A stretch of DNA of 22,090 bases from Porphyromonadaceae bacterium UBA7087 (GCA_002493515.1 DKYZ01000114.1:16585-38674); one strand, 5' to 3'; shown: positions 12,344 to 21,800, counted from the stretch's first letter. The notes: a model not told the origin generated them from the letters alone. Translations and numbers: made by a program.

Positions 12344-13265
12344 GAACTTTAATAATCTGTTTCCCTACCGCAGCGGCCACAGGAGGAGGAAACGCATTGC
12401 CAATCATTCTACATGCCAGCGTCTTCTTAACTCCGAAATCCCATTCGTCGGGGAAGCCCTGTATACGTGCCATCATGCGTGGCGTCAGCCTTGGCATCCC
12501 TTCGAAATCAGGACAAGGAGCTTCGTTGGCGACTCCTCTCCCGTCTATACCCAGGCCCTCCCATGCGAGCCTGGCCCTCGTAGGCCCCAGGTCGGGGCCG
12601 CCGTGCTTCTTGCTTCCGCCGACAATCGTGGGGGCTATGGAGTCTGCCTTGCCTGCCCAGTCGTACACGCCTGTCCAGCCGTTGTCACCCATCAAGTCAG
12701 ACAACAGCTCTCCCACTGTCGGCGGCGGGACAGAATTTTTTTCGGGAAAGACAAAATTGTCGGACAAATCGGTTCTTATACCGACTATGACAACACGGGG
12801 TCTTAATTGCGACACTCCGTAATCAGATGAATTGAGCAATTTGATATGGACGTTATATCCCGATTCATTCAATTTTTTTATTATTGAATTTCTATACATC
12901 TCAAACTTAGGGTCGAGAAAACCCTTGACATTCTCAATCATCACGGCTTTCGGTCTGATTTCATCAGCAAGTCTGAGAATCTCCGGGAAAAGGTCCCGGT
13001 CATCCTTCTCCCCGAGTTTTTTCCCGGCTATACTGAAAGGTGGACACGGGACACCTCCGGCCAGCAGATCGACACGTCCACGGTATTCAAAGGCATTGAC
13101 ATCCCTGACGTCGCCGCACTGCACGTCCCATTCCGGCCTGTTCCGCGACAGGCACGCGCAATAGTCCTTCTCATACTCCACGAGTCTGAGATGACGGAAT
13201 CCGGCCATTTCAAGGCCAAGAGCCTGGCCTCCAGCTCCGGCACATATTTCATATGATGTATACAC
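12282..13265 (-). CDS. C5-cytosine DNA methyltransferase of the NgoMIV-type R-M system
   Basis: The 327-residue methylase transfers a methyl group from S-adenosylmethionine to C5 of cytosine in the R-M target, protecting host DNA from the adjacent nuclease. Motif I is ICAGAGGQALG (7-17), the catalytic PCPPFS spans 73-78 with nucleophile C74, ENVKGF is at 111-116, and QLRPRVVIVG carries motif VIII. RLTPRMMARIQGFPDEW (motif IX) and GNAFPPPVAAAVG (motif X) close the fold. The only start that keeps motif I is GTG at 13265, since no ATG precedes it in frame. It lies four bases after a TAACTTTG -7 box, so the message is probably leaderless. The target-recognition region between motifs VIII and IX is short, as usual for a single-site enzyme. 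GCCGGC specificity is inferred from the partner nuclease. Confidence 0.92.
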   Translation of the reverse strand: MYTSYEICAGAGGQALGLEMAGFRHLRLVEYEKDYCACLSRNRPEWDVQCGDVRDVNAFEYRGRVDLLAGGVPCPPFSIAGKKLGEKDDRDLFPEILRLADEIRPKAVMIENVKGFLDPKFEMYRNSIIKKLNESGYNVHIKLLNSSDYGVSQLRPRVVIVGIRTDLSDNFVFPEKNSVPPPTVGELLSDLMGDNGWTGVYDWAGKADSIAPTIVGGSKKHGGPDLGPTRARLAWEGLGIDGRGVANEAPCPDFEGMPRLTPRMMARIQGFPDEWDFGVKKTLACRMIGNAFPPPVAAAVGKQIIKVLEHNDTIDNKGAKQLSRISN

Positions 13266-13269
13266 AATG

Positions 13270-13277
13270 CAAAGTTA
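13270..13277 (-). promoter_or_regulatory. -7 promoter box (TAACTTTG) of the R-M genes, next to the GTG start
   Basis: An exact TAnnTTTG match on the minus strand ends four bases before the GTG start of the methyltransferase. Transcription would begin at or beside the start codon, giving a leaderless mRNA. The upstream -33 region is AT-rich but has no clear TTTG. Confidence 0.55.
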
Positions 13278-13372
13278 CGAAAAATAATGAATTATTTTGT
13301 TATTGTCGCGGATTTTCACTAAATTTGCTGATTGCAGACTGGGTAAGGCGCGGCCATGCCCCCGAAGCATCG

Positions 13373-13380
13373 TATTTTTG
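13373..13380 (+). promoter_or_regulatory. -7 promoter box (TATTTTTG) for carboxyspermidine dehydrogenase
   Basis: An exact TAnnTTTG match lies 31 bases upstream of ATG 13412 on the plus strand. No TTTG is found at 19-21 bases further upstream, so the promoter is incomplete by consensus. The 146-bp gap also holds the divergent R-M promoter. Confidence 0.45.
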
Positions 13381-13411
13381 AGTATTCATCAAGTAATAAC
13401 ATAGACGTAGA

Positions 13412-14614
13412 ATGGGAAAAGTCTTGATTATCGGCGCCGGCGGCGTCGGTACTGTAGTGGCACACAAGTGTGCCCAGAATCCGGATGTGTTCTCCGAGAT
13501 AGTGATCGCCTCGCGCACTAAAGAGAAATGCGACCGTCTGGCCGAGAAAATCGGCGCGAAGAATATCGTCACCGACCGTGTGGACGCCGACTCCGTGGAG
13601 GAGCTCTGCGAGCTCTTCCGCCGCCACCGTCCCGACATCTGCATCAACGTGGCCCTCCCCTACCAGGACCTCACCATCATGGAGGCATGCCTGCAGTGTG
13701 GCGTCAATTACCTCGACACGGCCAACTACGAGCCGAAGGACGAGGCTCATTTCGAGTATTCCTGGCAGTGGGCATACCGCGAGCGTTTCGAGAAGGCCGG
13801 ACTGACGGCCATCCTCGGCTGCGGCTTCGACCCGGGTGTGTCGGCCGTGTTCGTGGCTTACGCCGCCAAGCATCATTTCTCCGAGATGAGGTATCTCGAC
13901 ATCGTGGACTGCAACGCCGGCAACCACGGCAAGGCGTTCGCCACCAACTTCAACCCCGAGATCAACATCCGCGAGATCACCCAGAAGGGGAAATACTGGC
14001 AGGAGGGTAAATGGGTCGAGACGGAGAACCTGGAGATCCACCGTCCGCTCAATTATCCCAACATCGGGGAGCGTGAGTCCTACCTGCTCTATCACGAGGA
14101 GCTGGAGTCGCTCGTGCAGAACTTCCCGACAATCCGCCGCGCGCGTTTCTGGATGACGTTCGGCCAGGAGTATCTCACGCATCTGCGCGTGATCCAGGAC
14201 ATAGGCATGGCGCGCATCGACCCGGTGATGTACGAGGGACGCGAGATCGTGCCTATCCAGTTCCTGAAGGCCGTGCTTCCCGACCCGGGTTCCCTCGGAG
14301 AGAACTATACGGGCGAGACCTCGATCGGCTGCCGCATCAGCGGTCTCGACAAGGAGGGTAAGGAGTCGACCTACTACATCTACAACAACTGCTCGCACCA
14401 CGACGCCTTCCTGGAGACGGGGGCACAGGCCGTGAGCTACACCACGGGCGTCCCGGCCATGGCAGGGGCCTATATGTTCCTGACCGGGAAATGGGTGATG
14501 CCGGGTGTGCACAACGTGGAGGAGTTTGACCCGGATCCCTTCCTGGAGAAGCTCGCCGCCTCCGGACTGCCCTGGCACGTCATCGAGAACGGCGACCTCG
14601 AGTTCAACGACTGA
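13412..14614 (+). CDS. Carboxy(nor)spermidine dehydrogenase, saccharopine dehydrogenase family
   Basis: The 400-residue enzyme begins with a Rossmann NADP site (VLIIGAGGVG, glycines 8, 10, 11, 13). It continues with the ALPYQDLTIMEACL and GVNYLDTANYEP blocks, GCGFDPGVSAVF, and the C-terminal dimerisation/substrate domain containing YLTHLRVIQDIGM and SHHDAFLETGAQAVSYTTGVPA. This pattern is that of Bacteroidota carboxyspermidine dehydrogenase. The enzyme reductively condenses putrescine (or diaminopropane) with aspartate semialdehyde in the alternative spermidine pathway. The decarboxylase partner (nspC type) is not in the window. A saccharopine reductase role is less likely, since Bacteroidota use other lysine routes. 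The length is full and no defect is seen. It is divergent from the R-M genes and ends at a 13-bp-stem hairpin. Confidence 0.88.
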   Translation: MGKVLIIGAGGVGTVVAHKCAQNPDVFSEIVIASRTKEKCDRLAEKIGAKNIVTDRVDADSVEELCELFRRHRPDICINVALPYQDLTIMEACLQCGVNYLDTANYEPKDEAHFEYSWQWAYRERFEKAGLTAILGCGFDPGVSAVFVAYAAKHHFSEMRYLDIVDCNAGNHGKAFATNFNPEINIREITQKGKYWQEGKWVETENLEIHRPLNYPNIGERESYLLYHEELESLVQNFPTIRRARFWMTFGQEYLTHLRVIQDIGMARIDPVMYEGREIVPIQFLKAVLPDPGSLGENYTGETSIGCRISGLDKEGKESTYYIYNNCSHHDAFLETGAQAVSYTTGVPAMAGAYMFLTGKWVMPGVHNVEEFDPDPFLEKLAASGLPWHVIENGDLEFND

Positions 14615-14626
14615 AGCCACTAAACA

Positions 14627-14667
14627 AAACATGCGTCCGCCAGCTGCAAGCCGACGGACGCATGTTT
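14627..14667 (+). terminator. Strong hairpin between carboxyspermidine dehydrogenase and GH31 genes
   Basis: A perfect 13-bp stem, AAACATGCGTCCG (14627-14639) with CGGACGCATGTTT (14655-14667), encloses a 15-base loop. Only three T end the stem, so termination may be partial. The ATG at 14662 lies inside the right arm, which argues for a downstream start of the next gene. Confidence 0.6.
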
Positions 14668-14685
14668 AAAACAATCCGTATGATT

Positions 14686-17118
14686 ATGAAAAACCTTGTT
14701 ATGGCGGCGCTGGCAATTGCCGTCGCGGGAGCGGGTGTCTACGCATATGCCGCCTCCGAGCGCCTTCCACTGATTTATAAGAAGGGTAACGCCTATTACG
14801 TGGCCACCCCGAAGGGACGTGTGGCCGTGACTCCCGTCACCGACGACATATTCCGCGTCACCACCCTTCCCAAAGGGGAGAACCTGAAATTCTTCCCCTC
14901 GCAATCGGCCATACTCACTCCGCAGGCCGCGAATATCAACACGGCCGCCACTGTGGCCGACTTCCTCATATTCTCCCCCACGACAACGGTCAGGATTGAC
15001 CGCAAGACCGGCAACGTAACGTTCCTCGACTCCGAAGGCAACGTCATGCTCGCCGAGAAAACCGGCATCGACAACGCCTCGGGCACCAAATCGGTGACCT
15101 TCGAAGGCTCCGACGACGAGATTTTCTACGGTGCCGGCGAACGGGGCCATTCGCTGAGCCTCAACGGCGACTCCCTGACGATGTACAACCGCCAGAACTA
15201 CGGATACACCGGTTCCGACCCGCGTATCTCCCAGATGGGCATCAGCGTGCCCTATTTCGCTTCCGACCTCGGATATGGCGTGCTTTTCGACGACTACAAC
15301 AAAGCCCTGCTCACGCTCGGCGACACGATATCATATTCCTCCGACACACCGCGCCCCCTGTCGTATTATTTCATCAACGGCGACAACACCCTTGCCGGCG
15401 TGACTTCGGGCTACACCGAGCTGACCGGACGGCAGCCGCTGCCCCCCTTCTGGAGCCTCGGCTACATAACATCAAAATATGGCTATCACAACACCGGCGA
15501 GGCCGTCGGCGCCATCGACTCCCTCAAGCAGCGCGGCTATCCGGTCGACGGCATGGTGCTCGACCTTTACTGGTATGGCAAGGAGACCGACATGGGACGC
15601 CTCGAATGGAATCCCGGGCAATGGCCCGACCATAAGAAGATGCTTGCCGACCTCAAGGCAAAGGGGGTCAACACCGTGCTCATCTCCCAGCCATACGTCA
15701 ACAAGATAGGGGCTCTCGACAATTACAACCTCCTCTCCTCGCAGGGTATGCTCGCCAAAGACTCGGCCGGGAATACCCACGACGTCACGACATGGGTGGG
15801 TGACGCCGGAATGATCGACGTCAGCAACCCCAGGACCCGCGAATGGCTCTGGAACCGTCTGCGCGGCCTCACCGCAGAGGGCGTGGCGGGATGGTGGGGC
15901 GACCTCGGCGAACCGGAGGTGCATCCCCTCACCATCGTCCACGACAACGGGCAGACGGCCTCGCAGTATCATAACGTGTACGGCAACGAGTGGTCGCGCC
16001 TCATCTACGAGGGGCTGCGCAAGGACTTCCCCGACATGCGCCCGATGCTGATGATGCGCGGCGGCACCGCCGGACTCCAGCGTTACGGCGTATTCCCCTG
16101 GACAACGGACGTATCGCGCTCCTGGGGCGGACTGGAGCCGCAGGTGAACCTCATGCTCAGCTCCGGGCTCTCCGGCCTGGCCTACATGAGCTCCGACCTC
16201 GGCGGCTTCGCCGTTGACCCGGCGCATCCCTACGACCCGGAGCTCTACGTGCGCTGGCTGCAGATGGGCACCTTCACCCCCTCGATGCGCACCCACGCGC
16301 AGTTCAAGCCCGAACCTTACCATTATCCACAGTATGAGAGCATCACGAAGAAATTCGTGAAGATGCGCTATGAGTGGCTCCCCTACAACTACACCCTGGC
16401 CTATGAGAACGCCGCGTTCGGTCTTCCGCTCGCCCGTCCACTGAATTTCCGTGGCGACAATCCCGACGCGAAATTCGCGGATGTCGAGGATGAGTATCTC
16501 TGGGGCGACGAGGTGCTGGTGGCTCCCATAATGAAAAAGGGGGCTGTCTCGCGCAAGGTGCTTTTCCCCGCCGGGGAATGGATCAACTGGAACAATCCCC
16601 GCCTGCGCTACAACGGCGGCCAGACAGCCCTGGTGAAGGCCCCGCTCTCCGAACTGCCGCTGTTCGTGCGTGCCGGAAGCTTCATACCGCTCTACACAGA
16701 GCCTATCGAGAACGTCACCCAGTATAATCCCCAGATCCTGACCGTAAGATACTATCCTGCGAAGGAAGAGACAGAATACACCCTTTTCGACGACAACCGC
16801 CTCAGCCCGACATCACTCGCCGACGGCCAGTATCAGCTCATCACCTTCACCGGGCGCCAGGACGGGGAAGAGACCGTCATCTCGCTGAAGGCACAGGGAC
16901 GCTACGAAGGAATGCCCCAGGGCCGCCTGATCACATTCGAGGTTGTCGGAGTGCGCAAACCCACCTCCGTCACCCTCGGCTCCATCGGCACACTCACCGA
17001 ATCCGCCTCCCTGAAAGCTATCCGCCAATACGGCTGGCACTACGACCCACGCACCTCCACCCTCTCCATCCGCCTCTCCTGGGATTACACCACCGACACC
17101 CTGACCATCCAACATTAA
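14686..17118 (+). CDS. GH31 family alpha-glycosidase, exported
   Basis: The retaining glycoside hydrolase is of family 31 (alpha-glucosidase/alpha-xylosidase type), about 810 residues. A signal peptide (MKNLVMAALAIAVAGAGVYAYA) points to the periplasm or cell surface. An N-terminal beta-sandwich precedes the (beta/alpha)8 barrel with DGMVLDLYWYG. The nucleophile motif is GWWGDLGEPE (Asp about 406), and the acid/base motif FPWTTDVSRSWGGL (Asp about 475) lies before LSGLAYMSSDLGGF. A C-terminal beta domain with YTLFDDN follows (DUF5110-like). The frame is open to ATG 14662, but that codon is inside the terminator hairpin. ATG 14680 is a further option. No susC/susD pair is adjacent, so it stands outside a classical polysaccharide-utilisation locus. 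Substrate cannot be fixed from the sequence. Confidence 0.9.
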   Translation: MKNLVMAALAIAVAGAGVYAYAASERLPLIYKKGNAYYVATPKGRVAVTPVTDDIFRVTTLPKGENLKFFPSQSAILTPQAANINTAATVADFLIFSPTTTVRIDRKTGNVTFLDSEGNVMLAEKTGIDNASGTKSVTFEGSDDEIFYGAGERGHSLSLNGDSLTMYNRQNYGYTGSDPRISQMGISVPYFASDLGYGVLFDDYNKALLTLGDTISYSSDTPRPLSYYFINGDNTLAGVTSGYTELTGRQPLPPFWSLGYITSKYGYHNTGEAVGAIDSLKQRGYPVDGMVLDLYWYGKETDMGRLEWNPGQWPDHKKMLADLKAKGVNTVLISQPYVNKIGALDNYNLLSSQGMLAKDSAGNTHDVTTWVGDAGMIDVSNPRTREWLWNRLRGLTAEGVAGWWGDLGEPEVHPLTIVHDNGQTASQYHNVYGNEWSRLIYEGLRKDFPDMRPMLMMRGGTAGLQRYGVFPWTTDVSRSWGGLEPQVNLMLSSGLSGLAYMSSDLGGFAVDPAHPYDPELYVRWLQMGTFTPSMRTHAQFKPEPYHYPQYESITKKFVKMRYEWLPYNYTLAYENAAFGLPLARPLNFRGDNPDAKFADVEDEYLWGDEVLVAPIMKKGAVSRKVLFPAGEWINWNNPRLRYNGGQTALVKAPLSELPLFVRAGSFIPLYTEPIENVTQYNPQILTVRYYPAKEETEYTLFDDNRLSPTSLADGQYQLITFTGRQDGEETVISLKAQGRYEGMPQGRLITFEVVGVRKPTSVTLGSIGTLTESASLKAIRQYGWHYDPRTSTLSIRLSWDYTTDTLTIQH

Positions 17119-17209
17119 CCCTCCCCCTCTCTCCTCCTCCTCTCCTCCCCCCTTCCCTCCTTTCCCTCCTCCTCTCTCTCCTCCCTCTCTCCCTTCCCTC
17201 CTCCTTTCC
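17119..17209 (+). repeat. 91-nt uninterrupted polypyrimidine tract
   Basis: Starting at the first base after the GH31 stop codon, 91 consecutive bases are C or T, built from irregular CCT/CTC/CCCT units. The opposite strand is a pure G/A tract. The DNA could form triplex (H-DNA) or G-rich structures. No coding function is apparent. Confidence 0.9.
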
Positions 17210-17229
17210 ATCATCGGCTGTCCTGTTTT

Positions 17230-17267
17230 GCAAGCTTTGCGCAGCAATGCAAGCTTTGCGCAGCAAT
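17230..17267 (+). repeat. 19-bp perfect tandem duplication
   Basis: Two identical copies of GCAAGCTTTGCGCAGCAAT lie head to tail (17230-17248 and 17249-17267), 27 bases before the truncated transposase start. Each copy contains the small foldback TTGC-GCA-GCAA. It may mark the edge of the inserted transposase fragment. Confidence 0.85.
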
Positions 17268-17293
17268 CAGCAGCCCTCAATAACCCTCCATCC

Positions 17294-17677
17294 ATGAATC
17301 CTCACGACCCCAGCCCGCCCCCGTGGTGGAAACCGACAAAGCCCAACGGAGAGCGCCGCGCCCACTGGTGGGATTACCGCTCCCGCGCGATCTATATGCT
17401 CACCTTAGGAAAATCCGATCCCTTTCCCCGCTTCTGCGAGATCACAAAAGATTCCATCTGTAAAAAGCCGACCCCACTCGTAACCCTAACCCCCGTCGGC
17501 AGCACCATCGCCAGAGCAATCGACATCTACATGACGAAATTCCCCTCCATCTCGATCTTGAAATCGAGAATAATGCCCGATCACATCCATCTGCTGGTTT
17601 TCGTGTTTGCAACCGGATTGCATGGGGAATTTGCTACCTTTGCAACTGAATCGGGAAGACTTTTCATATCCCCCTGA
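17294..17677 (+). pseudogene. Truncated IS200/RAYT-like (Y1_Tnp, HUH) transposase
   Basis: The 127-residue frame carries the N-terminal half of a Y1-type HUH transposase of the REP-associated (RAYT) kind. HWWDYRSRAIYMLTL corresponds to the first strand of the fold, and LTPVGSTIARAI to the following helix. MPDHIHLLVFV contains the metal-binding HUH motif (HIH). In full-length relatives of about 170-250 residues the catalytic tyrosine helix and a Lys/Arg-rich tail follow. Here the sequence diverges right after the HUH strand and stops after about 20 unrelated residues. The nuclease therefore lacks its tyrosine and is presumably inactive. The lost 3' end is replaced by the promoter region of the efflux operon. 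The start at 17294 avoids the 19-bp tandem repeat, into which the frame stays open. An alternative is a domesticated HUH-only protein. Confidence 0.7.
17635..17642 (+). promoter_or_regulatory. -7 promoter box (TACCTTTG) for the efflux operon
   Basis: An exact TAnnTTTG match lies 44 bases upstream of ATG 17687, inside the 3' end of the truncated transposase frame. A TTTG at 17606-17609 is 25 bases upstream, slightly longer than the usual 19-23 spacing, so the -33 part is uncertain. Confidence 0.5.
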
Positions 17678-17686
17678 AATCATCAC

Positions 17687-18862
17687 ATGACAAAAACCAA
17701 CATCATTGCCGCTGCCCTGCTGGCGGCCATGGCTGCCGTTTCGTGTGGCCATACCTCCGGCGACGGCCACGACCATGGCCCCGCCGAAGAGAAAACAGAA
17801 AAGGACGCCCATGCCGGGCATGACCACGACGGATTCATCGAGATGACGCCCGACCAGATACGCGTCGGAGGCATCGTCACGTCAATCATAGCAGACTCCA
17901 CCTTCAGCGAGACTGTCACCGCCTCGGGACGCGTCGTGGCTCCCGAAGGATCACAGGGTGTCGTCAGCGCGAAAGTGTCGGGAATCGTATCCTTCACCAT
18001 CCCCTCGCTCGCCGTCGGCACTCCCGTGAAGGCCGGACAGACTCTCTTCACCATCAGCGCCAAAGGATTGGAACAGAGCTCCGGACGACTTGAGACCGCC
18101 ACCGCCTCCCTCGAACAGGCGGAAAGAAACCTGAAACGGGCCGAGGAGCTTGTGAAAGACAACCTCGTGACGCGGACAGAATACGAGCAGGCGAAGGCCG
18201 ACTATGCCCGTGCGCTGGCCGAGTCGAAAGGCTCCGCAGTACGCGCGGCCGCCGGGAGCCTCGCCGCCTCAAGCCCTGTGTCGGGATTCGTAACCGCCCT
18301 GTCGGTCAAGCCGGGACAGTTCGTGCAGCAGGGCGAACAGCTCGCCACCGTCTCGCAGAACCGCCGCCTGATGCTCCGCGTGGCCCTGAGCGAGAGCCAG
18401 GCCTCGTCGCTCGCATCGGTCAGCGACGCCGTCATTACCGTGCCGTCGCTCGGCGACCGCACCTTCCGGCTCTCCGACTATGGGATGAGGGTGGTATCTT
18501 CGCCGGCATCCACCGCCTCCTCCACACATTACGTGCCTGTCTTCCTGGAGTTCGACAACCCCGGACTGCTGCGCGACGGCAACGTGGCGCAGGTGACCCT
18601 GCGCGGCGATAGCCGCCAGGGGGTGGCCAGCGTGCCTAAAGAGGCCCTTATAGAGGAGATGGGGGTATACTATCTCTTCACGGCGGTAAAAAAACATCCG
18701 GGCATGTTCGAGAGGATACCGGTGGCCATAGGCGCCTCAGACGGAGAGCGCGTGGAGATACTCAACGGACTCGCTCCGGGAGCGGAGGTCGTGGTCAGAG
18801 GCGTCGGCTCCGTCAGAAGGGCCGAGAACAGCGGGGCTCTTCCCCCGGGTCATACACATTAA
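17687..18862 (+). CDS. RND efflux periplasmic adaptor lipoprotein (CzcB/CusB-like)
   Basis: The 391-residue membrane-fusion protein bridges the inner-membrane RND pump to an outer-membrane channel. The N terminus is a lipoprotein signal (AALLAAMAAVSC, Cys at residue 20). A His-rich segment with HDH, HAGHDHD and similar repeats follows (residues about 20-48), suggesting metal binding. The order continues with a barrel-sandwich half (VVSAKVSGIVSFTIPSLAVGTPVKAG), a coiled-coil hairpin at about 125-180, the second lipoyl half (SPVSGFVTALSVKPGQFVQQGEQL) and beta-barrel and proximal domains ending in HTH. The next gene starts 12 bases downstream, so the pair forms an operon. The His-rich tail favours a divalent heavy metal (Zn/Co/Cd/Ni or Cu) over drugs, but that is inference. 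Confidence 0.9.
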   Translation: MTKTNIIAAALLAAMAAVSCGHTSGDGHDHGPAEEKTEKDAHAGHDHDGFIEMTPDQIRVGGIVTSIIADSTFSETVTASGRVVAPEGSQGVVSAKVSGIVSFTIPSLAVGTPVKAGQTLFTISAKGLEQSSGRLETATASLEQAERNLKRAEELVKDNLVTRTEYEQAKADYARALAESKGSAVRAAAGSLAASSPVSGFVTALSVKPGQFVQQGEQLATVSQNRRLMLRVALSESQASSLASVSDAVITVPSLGDRTFRLSDYGMRVVSSPASTASSTHYVPVFLEFDNPGLLRDGNVAQVTLRGDSRQGVASVPKEALIEEMGVYYLFTAVKKHPGMFERIPVAIGASDGERVEILNGLAPGAEVVVRGVGSVRRAENSGALPPGHTH

Positions 18863-18874
18863 ACGACTGCCGCA

Positions 18875-21800
18875 ATGCTTGACAAGATAATATCCTTTTC
18901 GCTGCGCAACAGGGTTGTGGTGGCGATCCTGGCCCTGCTCATCGTCGTGGCAGGCTGTTTTGTGGCCTCCAGGATGGAGACCGATGTCTTCCCGGACCTC
19001 AACGCACCGACAGTGGCCGTGATGACCGAGGCCGGAGGCATGGCTCCGGAGGAAGTGGAGCGGCTCGTCACCTTCCCCCTGGAGACGGCGCTCAACGGCG
19101 TCGAGGGGGTGAGGCGTCTACGCAGCTCGTCGGTGACGGGTTTCTCGATAGTATGGGTGGAGTTCGACTGGGAGACCGACGTCTACCGGACGCGACAGAA
19201 CGTGTCCGAGCGTCTCCAGGGCGTCGCTGAGTCGCTTCCGGCCACTGTCGGCAATCCGGTGATGGGGCCGCAGTCGTCGGTGCTCGGCGAGGTGATGTTC
19301 GTGGGTCTAACCTCCGACTCGCTGGATGTCAACGGCCTGCGCCGTCTTGCCGACACGCGCCTGGCTCCGCGTCTGCGCTCCCTCAAGGGGGTGGCGCAGG
19401 TGTCGGTGATAGGAGGCGCGGAGCGGCAGTATCAGATTGTGCTCTCTCCGCAGCATATGCGCGAATACGGCGTGACGCTCTCCGACGTGCTCTCCGCCAC
19501 AGAGGGGATGAACGCCAATCCCGCCGGCACCTCGGTCTATCAGTACGGCAACGAATATCTCGTGAAGGGTGATGTCGCCACAGGCGATGCCGGCAAACTC
19601 GCGAAATGCGTGGTCAAGGCGGCAGACGGCGCCCCGGCCGTGCTTCTCGGCGACATAGCCGAGGTGAAGATCGGCGAGGCTCTCCCGAAGATGGGAGCGG
19701 CGTCGGTCTCGGGCAAGGAGGGTGTCATAATGACGGTCGCCAAGCAACCCGCCGTAGGAACGATAACGCTCACCGAGGAGCTCGACAAGGCCGTGGCCCA
19801 GATGGAGAGGGAATATCCCGCAGTGAAATTCCACAACGACCTTTACCGTCAGAAAAGCTTCATCGACAGCTCTGTCTCCAACATAAAGCGCTCGCTGGTG
19901 GAGGGAGCCGTATTCGTCTGCATCATCCTCTTCATCTTCCTGATGAACCCGCGCACCACCCTCATATCGCTGGTGACAATCCCCATATCGCTTCTCATGA
20001 CACTCCTCTTCCTCCACATAATGGGACTGACGATCAACACGATGAGCATAGGCGGCATCGCCATAGCCATCGGCTCGCTGGTGGACGACGCCATTGTGGA
20101 TGTGGAGAACGTCTACAAGCGGCTGCGCCACAACCACACGCTGCCCGAAAGCAAGCGGCGCAAGGTCGTGGATGTGGTCTTCGAGGCATCGCGTGAGGTC
20201 AGGATGCCGATTCTCAACTCCACGATGATCATCGTGGTGAGCTTCGTGCCCCTCTTCTTCCTGAGCGGCATGGAGGGGCGGATGCTCGTGCCCCTCGGCG
20301 TGGCCTTCATTCTGGCCCTTCTCTCGTCCACGCTTGTAGCGCTGACGCTGACACCGGTGCTCTGCAGCTGGCTTCTCCCCTCCTCGGGAATGGAGAAGAG
20401 CGAGCCGAGGATAGTGGTATGGCTCAAGCGCACGTATTCCGGGGCACTTGACGCCGCCCTGCGTGGATGGCGGTGGATGCTCGGCGGAGTGGCACTCCTG
20501 CTGGGAGCGGCCCTTGTGGTCTTCTTCATGCAGGGGCGCAGCTTCCTTCCCCCGTTCAACGAGGGGTCGCTGACGATAAACATCAGCGCGATGCCGGGAA
20601 TATCGTTTGCCGAGTCCGACAGCATAGGAGCGCGTGCGGAGCGTCTGTTGCTCCAGATTCCGGAGATAAAGGCCGTGGCGCGCAAGACGGGACGCGCCGA
20701 GCTTGACGAGCACGCTCTTGGAATAAACGTCTCTGAGATCGAGGCGCCGTTCGAGCTTGACGGCCGCAGCCGCCGGGAGTTCATGGACGCCGTGCGCCAC
20801 AAGCTTGAGGCTCTGCCCGGCGTCAACATCGAGATAGGCCAGCCCATATCCCACCGGATAGACGCCATGCTCTCGGGAACGCGGGCCAATATCGCCATAA
20901 AGGTGTTCGGGCCCGACCTGCGCGAGATACGCCGCACTGCCGAGCAGATAAAACTCGTGACTGAAGGCATCGACGGCCTCGTGGACGTCAATGTGGAGCC
21001 GCAGGTGATGCGACCGCAGGTGAAGGTGACGCCGAGGCGCGAGGTGATGGCGGAATATGGCCTCGACATGCCCTCGTTCATAAAAGGGGTCGAGGCCCTG
21101 TCGGCCGGCATAAAGGTGTCGGAGGTGTTTGAGGGGAATATCGTCACCGACATAGTGGTGAGGATGAACGAAGGTTCCGACTTCGGGGCCGAGGAGCTGC
21201 GGCAGATGCCTGTGGCGACTCCGGCAGGACTTGTTCCGCTCGGGGATGTCGCCGAGGTGACGGTGACGCAGGGTCCGGGCTCGGTAGGACGCGAGAACCT
21301 GGAGCGCAAGATTGTGGTGAGCGCGAACGTCAGCGGGCGCGACCTCAGGGGAGCGGTAGACGAGATACGGGAGAAGGTTGACGCGGAGATAGACTTTCCG
21401 GAGGGATGCCGTGTGGAATACGGCGGCCAGTTCGAGAGCGAGCAGCGTGCGTCGCGTGTGCTCCTTCTGGCCTCGCTCGCCTCCATCATGGCTATCTTCC
21501 TGCTTCTCTACAATCAGTTCCGCAGCTGGCTGCAGTCGGCGGTGGTGATGCTCAACCTTCCGCTGGCGCTTATCGGCGGTGTCTTCGCGGTGGCCTGCAC
21601 ATCAGGGGTGGTCAGCATCCCGGGAATCATAGGATTCATCTCGCTCTTCGGCATCGCCACACGCAACGGAATGCTGCTGGTGGACCGTTACAACGAGCTG
21701 ACCCGCAGGGGTATGCCGGTAGACGAGGCGATACGCGTCGGCTCGCTCGACCGTCTCAACCCCATCATCATGACGGCGCTGACGTCAGCGCTGGCCCTCA

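Noticed and set aside
13319..14632. A 437-codon open frame on the minus strand opposite the carboxyspermidine dehydrogenase gene
   Set aside because: It is the antisense shadow of a GC-rich gene with strong family motifs on the plus strand. Its own translation is low-complexity and has no recognisable domain.
14662..14685. ATG 14662 as the start of the GH31 gene
   Set aside because: The codon lies within the right arm of the preceding 13-bp hairpin. Starting at 14680 or 14686 gives a normal signal peptide.
19307..20854. Long minus-strand open frames opposite the RND pump, including one of 515 codons
   Set aside because: The plus strand codes a full-length, motif-complete RND pump. The antisense products are His/Arg/Glu-rich artefacts of codon bias.
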